Origin: Monocercomonoides exilis | Lineage: Eukaryota; Preaxostyla; Oxymonadida; Polymastigidae | Assembly: GCA_001643675.2 (NCBI GenBank) | Contig: LSRY02000011.1 | Location: 1,718,501-1,782,500, forward strand | DNA: 64,000 bases | Direction: 5' to 3' | Shown here: in pieces, positions 31,921 to 43,000 of the stretch | How positions within the stretch are numbered: position 1 is the first letter of the stretch | How the letters are laid out: each line of letters begins with the position of its first letter | Made by a program: the position numbers and the translations under genes | The notes under the pieces: model-generated | Database searches by the model: none | Seen by the model: only the letters and a program-made list of their open reading frames with translations | Told to the model about the DNA's origin: nothing

Positions 31921-32035
31921 CAAGGGGTATTACTAAGTTAGAATTTAATCGAAAAAAATTTTTTGGTTTTTTTTTCATTTCAAAAAAATTTTTTTTCTAA
32001 AAATAAAAAAAGATCATAACCATTACTTTATTTGT

Positions 32036-32380
32036 ATGAGCGCAGTGAAACAAAGAAAAGAAATTGGACTAACGAAATTAAGAGATTTGATGAAATCTTT
32101 CGAGTATCGTCAAATTGAAAATCGATTAGTACGTATTGCCACAATAATTGCTGACGGAAAATGCCGTGTTACCGACGCTGCTAATCTGAATGAATTCTCT
32201 CGTTCATCGATAAACAGAGCTGTAACTGCCGTTGAAAAGGGAAGAACCGTGGGAAAAGTTGATCGGCCAGAGCTGTTCACGAAAGAAGACAAAGAAGTGA
32301 TAACCGGAGTAATCAGAATAGTAATCATCACAGGAGTGAGTTATTCTGTTACTCAAACGAATCCACTGGTTTGCAATTAA
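32036..32380 (+). pseudogene. Transposase N-terminal helix-turn-helix fragment
   Basis: 114 codons from an ATG. The part MKSFEYRQIENRLVRIATII...VTDAANLNEFSRSSINRAV has the layout of the Psq/CENP-B-type helix-turn-helix that binds transposon ends in pogo-like transposases. It ends at a stop before the catalytic domain. About 380 bp without a usable frame follow, so this looks like the 5' half of a disrupted transposase, though a missed intron cannot be excluded. Confidence 0.65.
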
Positions 32381-32757
32381 TTTTTTGCAATTTGTAACTT
32401 ATTTTTAAAAACTATTAAAGATGGTGTTATATCCGTCTGAAAGAAAAATTCGAAGTGGCAACGAAAAAGATCAGGAAGTCAAAATTTCAAAATCAACTCT
32501 ATATTTATTTGCTAACGAAATTCATATCTTTTAACATCGATTCCTAATAACGTTGACATTGAACGAATATCTGTATAAACATACAATCTCTTCAACTTTT
32601 CTTCTCTCTTCTTCAATCAATTCATGACTTTCACAAATGCTCTCATCCACTCATCTTCAATACCTCCAAATCCTCTCTTCGACTCTCCGACTTCACAAAA
32701 CAACTAGCTGTTCATCTTTCAGACGTTCCAGTTGGGTTTTCCAAAACACCAATCAAC

Positions 32758-33630
32758 ATGCCGAACTCAACTCTTGTGGTTGCAGTTGCCGCTGATGGTT
32801 ATTTTTTGCCAAGCCTTTTTCTTTGTCCATCAAAAAAACTGTTACCAGAAATGAAGGTCTTGCTCAGCCTGCAGCTTCACGCCTGGGCAGACAATGATGG
32901 ATGGATGACAGATGCATTGTTTGCTCGCTACGCTGAAGAGATACTACTGCCTGGAATAGTTGAAAGAAGAAAATTGTTAGACATGAATGAAGATAGATGC
33001 TTGCTTCTCTTGGATTCTCATCCTTCAAGAGCACAGCCAGATCTGTGGCAAAAATTTGCAGATGAATCAATAGACGTTGTTACATTTATTCCACACAGTG
33101 CTCATCTCACACAGCCACTTGACTGCGGAGTTTTTGCTGTGTTTAAAAGATGTTTCAATTCAAACTTTGTTGTTCCATCATCTTCTTCGATCGCACTCAG
33201 ACGAAAAGCAGTTGCAAATGCCTTGCCACAGGCTTTGCAAACTGCATTGCTACCTTCAACAATTCACTCTGCATTTGAAAAGAGCGGCGTGTTGTCAGGG
33301 CAGTCCAATTCTGTATTGATGAAGTTACCTGACACTCCTTCTGTTCAGCTGAAAAAAAAATCCCATCGTTTCAATTTCCATGGAAAAAATTTATCCGACC
33401 AAGCATTTTTAGATGAATGGAAAGCATACAAAAAGATGAAAGAGGAAAAGAATATTGATGATTCTGCAGAAGAAAAAATTGAAAAAGATTTGTTTTCTGA
33501 AGAGAAGCCGAAAAAAAGAAAACTTTCGAAATCCCAAATTTTAAAAGATGATGATTTAGAAGATGATAATGAACGAAGAAATACCAGAAAAATTATTAAA
33601 AGAGAATTGATGGATTATATTTACTATTGA
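32758..33630 (+). pseudogene. Pogo-like transposase catalytic (DDE_1) fragment
   Basis: 290 codons from the first ATG. The frame is open further upstream to about 32620. Features of the DDE_1/pogo family are plain: VVAVAADGYFLPSLFL, LLLLDSHPSR (second catalytic Asp), VTFIPHSAHLTQPLDCGVF (third Asp region), then FKRCFNSNF and a Lys-rich tail. The first catalytic Asp (normally in a DETG-like motif upstream) was not found, which supports an inactive copy. The open upstream frame reads VHLSDVPVGFSKTPIN just before the ATG, showing the true protein began earlier. Confidence 0.8.
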
Positions 33631-33706
33631 TTGTTGCATTTTTTCGAAAATTTCAACAAGCGATTTATAAAAAAATATTTATTTTTTTATCAAAAAATAA
33701 AAATTA

Positions 33707-33728
33707 TGTCCGGATAAAAAAATCACCC
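33707..33728 (-). repeat. Right terminal inverted repeat of pogo-like element
   Basis: 22 bp, reverse complement of the left repeat with one mismatch. It is followed at 33729-33730 by TA, the second copy of the target duplication. Confidence 0.9.
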
Positions 33729-33824
33729 TAAACTTTTATTTTCAAAAAGAATAAATCAACACAATAAAACTTCGAGACGTCTTTAAAAAAGAAAATATTA
33801 AAAAAGTTTCATTCTTTGTATGTT

Positions 33825-36800
33825 TTAGAGATTTTGTTTTTTGTTGTTAAACAAATGCTTCAAAATGCTTTCTAAAAATTTGAAATGTTTTCTTTCCTCT
33901 TTTTTTGTGTTGTTGTTCTGTTGTTGTAATGATGTCTCATTTGCATCTGGATCTTTGCTTTTTGCTTCTTTCATCCTCATTTTTATTTCTTCTGAGGAAA
34001 TATTTTTTGGATTATTCAATACACTCTCAAATGGGATGCCCAATTGAATGTCATTGAGTGTATTCTCCATGTGAAGCATTATTTCACTTGGTTTTCGATT
34101 AGGCACGCCAACATTCTTATGAGACTCGAATGGATCTTGTATGACAAATGGCACTTCATATCTCAATGGATCTTGAATGGGAGGTGTTTCAGATGAATTG
34201 TGCACATCAGAAACAAGCGATTCTGTTTCCTCGTGCAAATCACTTGGCATCTGACTCAATTTATTCCTGTCAAAAACAAATGATTGATATTCGCTGATGT
34301 GATGCACGCATCCTGCACGAGGATCAACCACATGCTTCGACGGCTGGAAAACATGCGAATAAAAAAAGAAAAACTCATAAAAAAGCTCAGAAAGAGATTC
34401 AGTGTTGATGTATGATCGATAAGATTCAATTTGCTCTGTAGTAAAAGATGGATATGATGCTTTTTCCAAGAATGAAGAACTTGTCTTTTTTGATAAAATT
34501 TTGGAAGAATGCCTCACAGATGAAGATCTTGTTGAAGCAGAAGCAGAAGAAGAAGAAGAAGAAGAAGAAGGATAAAGAGATGAGGATGTGTTTGTGTTTG
34601 AATGAACTTTGGAAGCCATGTTTGTTGATTGTGAAAGGAGCGATGGTGCATGCGGTTGCAATCTGACCGGAAGAACGAGAGGAAGAGAAGGAGAAGGTGA
34701 AATTTGAGGCAGAGAAGAAGAGAGAGGAAGTGAAGCAATTGTATTTGAATGAGAAGGCAAAAAGACAGCTTTCTTAGCATGTTGACAAATAACACTGTTC
34801 TGTTGCTCTTTCGCTTTTACATTGCCTTTCTTCTTTGTTGTTATCCGATCAGCATTGATATGTCTCTCTTTCCAATCAAATTTCTTCACTTTTCTTTTTT
34901 CCCTTTCCTTTTTTGTTTCATTTGCTTCAGTTGAAGATGTTGAAGATGCTGAAGATGGATATTCTCTTGATGAAGAGGAGGGTAACAATGATGATGAAAG
35001 TGAGGAAGAGGGTGTTGCTTCCAATAAATGTGTCGAATCAGACGAAGATGCTGTTGATGGAAAAGAAGATGTCTTTGGAAGGATTTCTGTGGATGATGAA
35101 TTTGACATTGCTGGTTGCTTGTTGCGTGAAGGAATGTAAACAAATCTCGAGTCGTATGATTTATGAGCATTGGAAGCAGAGTTGACGTTTTGCTTTCTCT
35201 TTTTTTCAGAAGACGACGAAGATGGAATTGCTTTCTTTGATCGCTTTTTTGAAGTTGTCTGTGAAGATTCTGAAGAAGACAATGCAGTTGATATTTCTAT
35301 TGCTGCTTTGATTGTTTTTCTTGCTTTTCCTGTTTTTGATGCTTTTGATGCTTTAACTTCTTTTTCTGTGGATGATGAATTTTCACTGTTTGATAAGAGC
35401 AGTGGCATTGGCATTGGCATTGGCATTGGCATTGGCTGGTGCGTCAATGAAAGTTCAGTTTTCGATGGCTCTTTATGATCTGTTTGAAAAGCTGGTTTTG
35501 GAGAGCTCACCTCAGCTGTCAAAGTATTCTGATGGAGAATATTCTTTGGAAAAGATGGAGGAGATGACGATGATGCTGTTGGTGTTGGTGATGCAGAAGC
35601 TGAAGCTGATGCAGAAGAGATAGAGGAAGAAGTACCAGAAGCTGAAGCTGAAGCAGAAGCAGATGTTAACCTTCCATCAACAAAATATTGAGGAAATGAT
35701 TTCGATTCAGAAAAAGAAGACTTCTCTTCAGAAGAAGATGTTTGTTTTTGAAGAGCTGAAACTGAAGATAAAGATGTTGGATTGCAAATGCATTTGTTAT
35801 CTTCAAGATCATTGGTGTGTTCTGTCTGTTGCATTGAACTTTTAGATGATGATGATGATGATGAGGAGGAGGAGGAGGAGGAGGAGGAGGAGGAGGAGGA
35901 GGAGGAGGATGTTGTTGTTGTTGAAGAAGAAGAAGATGATGATGATGATGATAGTGGTGGTGGTGGTGGTGGTGGTGATTTGTGTTCTGAAACTGTAGTT
36001 GTGGTTGAAAGTGGCTCTATTTGCTGAGGTGATTGTGGCTTTTGGCAAACATCTGGTTGTGGAAGTGGTTCTGAAGAAAGAGGCTGTGGCTGGACGGATT
36101 GCGAAGGGCTCACAGGAAGCAAATCTGAGCGAGAATGCCAACTGAATGGTGAAAAGAAAGACGAAGCCTGCTCCCGAAATGAATCAAGCGCTTTTCTGAA
36201 GAACGACAAATATCCATTTGAATTATCCTTATTACCCTTTTGATCTGAGGGAGTGGCAGAACAGTTGAGCGTTTTGTTCGACTGGGATTCGGATTTAGGT
36301 CCAAATTTCTTGTTTTTCTTTGTTTTCTTGCTTTTTTTGATCATTGCAAACAAACAGTTCGGCTGAGACATATTCTCTTTTGTCAAATCAAAATTTTCTT
36401 TTGATTTTCTGTTTCGCTCGCGGATGGCATCCAAAATTCTCTTTCTTCGCTCCAAATTGTGCCATGCACCAACATCGATGCTGAAGCGCATTAGTTCACC
36501 TTCAATTTCTTCGTCAACCACGCTATCGCAACATGTTCGCCTTTCTTCTCCAACACTTTCACCCTTCTCTCTTTCTTCAGAAGATTTATCATCGTCTTTT
36601 TCTGGTTCTCTCCAACCAGACTCATAAAGGTATGCTTTGTCTTGCAGTGACGCAATCACAGGCGGCTGGCGCTCCATCAGGAAAGTCAGCACAAGAAGCG
36701 TCCATCCATAGCTGGAGAGAGAACCTGCAGAGGCATCGCAGATGTTTCGAGCTTTTGCCCATTCCTTCACAAGAACAGACAATTGCTGCACACGAACATC

Positions 36801-37890
36801 CATCATGCAATAAAGCCGTATCATCGAAGAGTTTAGAATGCCTTTTATGTGTCCAATGCACATGTCACAATTCAATAACGGCCGACCTTCGATTGAAATT
36901 TCCAATTTATTTTTATTGTTTTGAGGCATGTGGTAACGTGTAATGAAAGATGGTAAGTCTTCGATGTGTATATTCTCAGCAGGAGTGAAATTCAATGTTG
37001 CCAGTACCCTGAGCTGATATTTTTTCAAAGGCACAATTCTTTGTGCTGCGGCGTCAAACAGAACTCCAAATTTCACAAGTGGAACTCGAGCCCTTTTAAT
37101 TACATTACTAACAAAAAAATCCGTTTTTCTAATGCATTTTTCTAATGATTTAATGGAATAAACTTTTGTTGTTGAACATTGATTTGACGATTGATGAACT
37201 GAATAATTTTCAGCAATCTTATCTGAATTATCGTTCATTTTATTAAGTGGAGTAACTGCATCAAAGCGGCATGCTGTTCTACAATTTATTAACGAAATGG
37301 ACTGATATGGATCAGATGAAAACAGTTTACGAGTTACTGTTGAAAGTTTTTCGTAATCATCTTTTGCGATTGCTGTCAGATCAACATCGCTATTCATGGA
37401 AGTGATAGAATTTCGCGTCGAGCCATAGAGCTGGCAAGAATGAAAATATCCACGTGAAGATTCTCTCAGAGAGCAACTTATCTTTCTTCTTATAATTTCA
37501 GCAATTTTTATTCTTTCCGGACTAAATAACTTTTGAAAATGCAACTGAATATCATTCTCAAATGTATTATTTAAAAATTCTTGTGTGTCCCTTATTGTTT
37601 TAGTTGAATTTCTTGTGCTTTGAAATTTTTCTTTTGATTGTTCTCTGCGCAACAAATTTGTTTCCTTTTCTTCATCCTTTTCCAATTCTTCGCAACTTGT
37701 TTTGATTTCCAACATAACTTTTTCATAATTTTTTTCATCATGTGCATTTGTTTCTGACAAAGTTGTTGAAGGAACAATTGAAATGGATCTTTGTTTTGTC
37801 AAAATAAATGATAATAAGCTCTTTTGTTTTTTAAATATTAATTACAAACCTTATGAAATCATGTTTTTTGAAGTTTCCCAAGTTTTCCAT
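33825..37890 (-). CDS. Cid1/TUT-type nucleotidyltransferase (terminal uridylyl or poly(A) transferase)
   Basis: Two exons: 37890-37850 and 37818-33825, with a 31-bp intron (GTTTGT...AG). The first exon (MENLGNFKKHDFI) restores an ATG that the long exon lacks. About 1344 residues. The polymerase-beta fold core shows LYGSTRNS (about 146) and SDVDL (about 156) with the first two catalytic Asp. The third is in LLNCDMCIG (about 331). The central helix SLSSYGWTLLVLTFL follows. The PAP-associated motif SLSELFYEFFFFYSHVF appears only at about 1155, after an insert of roughly 700 residues of Ser/Thr/Pro runs, Lys-rich stretches and MPMPMPMP. It should add U or A tails to RNA 3' ends. Uridylyl versus adenylyl preference cannot be read here. 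Stop is TAA. Confidence 0.8.
35404..35435. repeat. Hexanucleotide repeat GGCATT x5
   Basis: Five perfect GGCATT units plus GG in the nucleotidyltransferase gene. The coding strand reads alternating Pro and Met codons (PMPMPMPMPMP). Confidence 0.9.
35845..35976. repeat. Composite trinucleotide repeat in nucleotidyltransferase gene
   Basis: Consecutive blocks of GAT, GAG, GTT, GAA, GAT and GGT units. On the coding strand they give Pro, Ser, Thr and Ser runs in the insert between the catalytic core and the PAP-associated domain. Confidence 0.85.
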
Positions 37891-40055
37891 GGAAAATTAA
37901 TTTCCAAAGGTCAGAATAATAATAATTCATATTCGAGACATTATATTTTTTAATTTGGGTCATGTGAGTTGGATGATGAATTTGAAATTGTTATGTTAAT
38001 GTTAAACTTTCAAACAAAAATTCACAAAAGTGTATATTGTTCATCTGTGAAATAGAAGATCACATTCATGTTTTTCAAAATATTTTACAGATATCGCATA
38101 AAATACCGGACATCGCACAAAATACCGGACAAGGTCGATTTCACAATAACCGCGAGAGGAATAATTTTGTCAATTATCCTCAAAACACATCTCATTAATT
38201 TAAACTCATTTGATATACAAAATTTTCAAATCAGCTTCATTTGTGCTCGGAAAAAAATGATGATTGAAATCTCGGAGAAATAGGATTTTGAGTTTCCCCA
38301 AAATTTAGATATTAAATTTTTCTGAGCACAAATGAAGCTGCTTTGAAAATTATGTTCATCAAATGAGTTTGTATTTATGAGATATATAATTTGGAAAATT
38401 GACAAAATTATTCCTCAAGCAGTTATTAAGAAATTAATCTAGTCCGGTATTTTTTGTACAAACTGCACGTCGAAATGAAATGATTTAACACAAAATTCTG
38501 TTTTTTCCTGTGAAAAATAAAAATTCATGAAGAATTTTGGAAAAAAATATTCAACCAAAAATACTTTTTTTGTCAATAAAATATGTGCAAAACATTTAAC
38601 TTTTTGTGTTTTGTTCCACTCAATTCTTTCAATAATTTTTTTCAAAAAATTTCCATATTTTTTTATATGAAAATGAAAGACTAATCATAAAATGATTGCA
38701 GAAAATGTTCAGGACAAAATGAAGCTATTTTCATTTATACAACAAATTTGCTCCATATTAATAATTTTATTGTTTGCATCGATAAAGAATACAGAACAAA
38801 ATTTTGAACTTCTAGAATTTTCATAAAAAATAAACACAATTAAGATTTAATATTTGTGGTGAAAAAACATAATAAAAATTGGTTCATATATTGAAATACG
38901 TTTGAGGTCATAAAACATCATGCTATTTCATCAACGACACATTAGGGCAGATTTGAAAATATAATTTATTTTCCTATCTGAGAAAATTTTGTTAGATGAT
39001 GAGTTCAACAGTTTTTCAGGGATTTTTGCGAAAAAAAAAAAAAAAGCTTGAAAGTCTGCATTCTCACACACATAATCACAATCGGATTCAATTACTGATT
39101 GTTTTGCAAATCTTGATGAGGGTAAGTCTGGTTTGAAGTTCATTGAACTTGAATTGTCACATAAATTTTAACAGTTTCTCATTTAAGAGAAAGATTAACA
39201 AAAGTTTAATAAACTCACCACATAACTGTTTTCTTTAGTTTCTATGGAAAAAATGCTATATTCATGCTTTCAAATCATTTTGTCTAAATTGCTTGTTGGA
39301 AAAAAATGGAAAGGTTAATATTTCAAACAATATCGGACAAAGCAAAACGCTTCAGGAAATTTCTCTGAAAAAATGTTTTTTCAAATGAACGAACATTTTT
39401 TTACTAAAAAAAAAGAAAAAAAGGAAAAAATTTAGCAAATTCATATTAAATGAGTTATCAAACATAACTTTGTTTTATCAAAGATGACAACATTTTAAAC
39501 TTAAAAATCTTGTTATTTTGATTTTGTTGATAGTTTAATAAAGTTTTTGCTCAAAGATAAATTTGTTAATCATTTAAATTCCCTGCCATTGTTTGTATTA
39601 TTATCCTATCGTCATTCACATAATGCATGAATAATTTCTTTTTGAAATATTTCAGCATTTTCACAAAGGATGAAAAATTTTCAATGAAAGCGTTTGGCTT
39701 AAATATTACAAAACTTTTTGCAAAAAAAATTTATATTTCCCACGCGAATTCAAAAATTGTTGGAAAGTTTTTTTGAATTTTCATTTTGATTGATGCAACT
39801 AACAATTTATGAAATCGTAAAATATTGATTTTTCAACTGGTGAAAAAAATTATTTATATCCTTATTATGCGTCTATGTGCAAATATAAAAAAATCTATTT
39901 CTTATCTGACATTGACTATATTGATATCATTAACTGCTTTTTCTTTTAGTGTTTTATGAGATAATTAACGGTTCAATATAAAATATGAAATAGATCAAAA
40001 TTGTTTGAGAGAAATTCCCTGAAATATCAATATATAATTTCACTTCACAACTACT
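37891..40055. other. 2.2-kb gene desert between divergent genes
   Basis: Very AT-rich DNA between the starts of the nucleotidyltransferase (minus) and CFAP70 (plus). Apart from the foldback repeat at 38104-38460 I see nothing recognisable. A 70-codon ATG frame on the minus strand (38931-39143) is dominated by a poly-Phe run from an A tract and is not called. Both promoters must lie here. Confidence 0.5.
38104..38460. mobile_element. Foldback (MITE-like) element with long inverted arms
   Basis: Left arm 38117-38257 and right arm 38314-38458 are imperfect inverted copies of about 140 bp. Shared blocks include GAGGAATAATTTTGTCAATT, AACTCATTTGAT and CAGCTTCATTTGTGCTC. They flank a loop of about 56 bp. 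The outer tips carry ATACCGGAC. The left side has a second ATACCGGACA 19 bp further out (38103-38112). No coding capacity. The length, symmetry and intergenic position fit a non-autonomous foldback transposon. The target duplication was not resolved. Confidence 0.75.
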
Positions 40056-43000
40056 ATGGAAGCACTTTCAATTAGTTTGTTTTAGAGAAATAATTAAAAT
40101 TACAATTATTTTGTTTTTTACCATTTGTTATACAAAATGAAAATTTTTTTATTTTTAACATCAAGACCTTTCTTTTGGAGAACTTACAGGGAAAGTATAT
40201 CAAAAAGCATCTATTGGATTTAATTTATTAGATTTGGAAGGAGAAGTTTGCTTTTCTTTTTGAACTTATCAGAATTTTGAAATTTGGATTTCATTTTGTT
40301 ATTCTTCAGACACCAGCAGCATCATCAGTTACAGTCGAAGAACAACAGCGACTTTTTTTCAGCTATGATGAAACTTTAGGAAAATTTGCAATTGATGAAG
40401 TTTATAATCAATTTTATCTTTTTTTTAAATTTTATTTTTTATTTATACCTTTTAATTTTTTACAGAATTTCATAAATTCTCTTGCCTTTGCTTCCCTCTC
40501 TCTTTGCTTGTACGAATTTGTTGAAATTCCAATTGCCAAGAAAGGTTTGCATAAAAATACTTCAAAAACCAAAATTTCCAATTTTTCATTTTATATTTTT
40601 TTAGTGCCAGAAAGAAAAACAGGAAAAGAAACTTCAACTTCTGCAGGTCAGCCACACCCTCCTCCACAAGTGGAAATTCAAAAAAAACTTGTTGGAACTG
40701 CAGAGTTTTTTCTTCGTGACTTCATTTTAAATCCCAATTTAACAACAATTCATCATCCTAGGTTTGAAGTTTTGACGTAAATTTTAAATTTCACGTGAAT
40801 TATATGTATATTTTGTTAATTTGTTTATGTTAAAAGACTTCAATTTCAACTTGTTACGCAAAATGAGACAGCAAAACAGACCACAGGCAGTAAAGACACA
40901 AAAAAAGGAGGTGATTCAACAACGGCAGCACAAAACGCAGTAATGCCTGCATTGTCTGTATCGCTGACATTGTCTTCCCCACTTTCCTCAATAATGAGAT
41001 TTGCACCTCACTGCCGTTCATTGTCTGTTTCACTACTTGGAGTGTGCTCTCTTCCTCCATCTTGGGAAAGACAGGCACAAATTTCTGCTGTATATCCATC
41101 ATCATCATCATCATCATCATCATCTTCTGCACTTGCACAAGCAAACGATCCATTTTCCTCACAGCCGTGCTCATTCAACGTGGCTGTTGGGATGCCATTT
41201 CTGCGTCAAACTGCGCTGACTTCTTCGTCTTTCAAGGAACCTCACTTCTCAACACAAGATTCTGACCCCTCCAACAAACGTCCCAAATCAGCTGTGTCGC
41301 GATATGCTCATTCGCCACAGCAGAAGGAGAGGGGAAGCGACGACGAGGATGAACCGGGGATGTTGGAGGACGAAGACGAGCAGGATGAGGCAGAGCGGCT
41401 GCAGCTGGCGAAGATGAAGAAGAGGAAGAGCGAAGAGATTCCACTCAGCCAGCAGCAGAAAGAAGAGGCAGTGTTGGATGCGATGTTTGAGTACGACCAG
41501 GAATATCTCGCAGAAGTGGAGAAGGAAGACGAAGACACACAGAACACACCTTCTCCAATGCCTGCACTTGTTGTGCCATTCGGAAAAATCGCAGCCCCTC
41601 CAGCTGCATCGCCTGCCTTCCGCCCGCCAGACGTTTCACTCACATCCACTTTGAAGAGCGCTCTTTTATCTTCTGCCGAAACAACCAAGCCACGCCTCTG
41701 CTTCCCCACTCCTCTTTCGTCTGCGCTTGTCACATTCAATGCAGAAGAAGAAGGGTCATCCACAGCCTCATCGACCATCCCGTCTCCATCAATCACTCCT
41801 TCAGTCACTCCAGGCGCTGTCGGCTCAGCAGCTGGCACAGGCACACTCAACTCCTCTCCAATCAACGATCCTTCAATACCACAACCACTTTATGCTTCAT
41901 CATCATCATCATCTTCTTCTTCGACGAATGTTCCGTTGACTCCAGATGACTCACTCGGTGCTGCCCGCAGCATTCTCGACGGCCAACCAGTTCATCCAAA
42001 TCCTCACCCGCTTTCCTCCTTCAAATGCACATCGCAACCGCTTCTCACCCAATTCACGTCACTTCCTCCTCCTTCCACAGGCACCTTCTCCACACCACTC
42101 TCCTTCTGCCTCAACGCCATGAACAACCCGTGGATCATCGCCAGGAACACATCTGTGACAGCCACTGCAGACATCACAAAGACCCAGCCACACACAAAAG
42201 AGACAGGCAAAGACACCAAAAAGAGTTCAGATGCCTCTTCTTCTTCTTCTTCTGCAGGAGACCCAACGCAGCCTCCAGCACCCCATCTGCTGCCTGGCGC
42301 TGCTCTTCCGCCTGCCTTTTCGGCTGATCCTGTTCGCCATCCTCTTCTCGATGCCTCGTCTTATCCTGATCTGTCTGCTGCCACTTCGATATCCCCTCAG
42401 CACACACTTCCCTCTCTCCTCTCTTCTTCCTCTTCTCCTTCTGTTCCGTCTCCTCCGCCTCAGTTTGTTGGCATCAGCAGCACTTCTGCTCAGGAGCTGG
42501 ATGTGTCTGCACAGGAGATTCTCACTCTTCCTCCATCATTCTCATCTGACACTGCTGATCTCTCCCTCACCCGCCCTTCTGTCTATCAGCGCCTGCTCTT
42601 CCCGTCTTCTGTCCACCGGCTCTACCACGCTGCTCTCAAAGGACTCGACGAAGCAGGAAACAATCTTCCCCTTCAGACGCCGTGTGCAATCAGCAGAGAC
42701 ACCGAACATCCTCTTTCGCTCGTCGAAGGCAAAGGAAGGCTGCCAAATGTGCCTCCACATTGCCTGCCTCTCATTCTGGAGAGAGTGACTCCAGAACAAC
42801 AACAACAACAATCATCATCATCATCATCATCATCTTCTTCTTCTTCAGCTGAGCCATCGCAGGCTGAGAAATCACCATCTTCATTTGGCTTTGGTGCAAT
42901 TCCGTTGTCTGAATTGGCATCGCCTGGCTGCACTTCTGTTGTGCTGCGTGTGCCAATTGTGGAGTTGTATGCCCCACAGCCAGCGGAAGCACAGTATGAT

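Larger units (their letters stand above)
31692..33728 (+). mobile_element. Decayed pogo-like (Tc1/mariner superfamily) DNA transposon
   Basis: A 2037-bp element is bounded by 22-bp terminal inverted repeats matching at 21 of 22 positions. Both repeats start GGGTG and end ATCCGGACA. It is flanked by TA at 31690-31691 and 33729-33730, the target duplication typical of Tc1/mariner/pogo elements. Inside are an N-terminal helix-turn-helix frame and a C-terminal DDE_1-type frame on the plus strand, interrupted between them. A second ATCCGGACA copy lies 18 bp inside the left end only, a possible extra transposase-binding site. Confidence 0.9.

Noticed and set aside
32036-33630. An intact, active transposase gene
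   Set aside because: The two halves are in different frames, about 380 bp between them has no usable frame, and the first catalytic Asp was not found.
38931-39143. 70-codon minus-strand frame in the gene desert
   Set aside because: Its core is a poly-Phe run from an A tract, it has no domain, and nothing around it supports exons.
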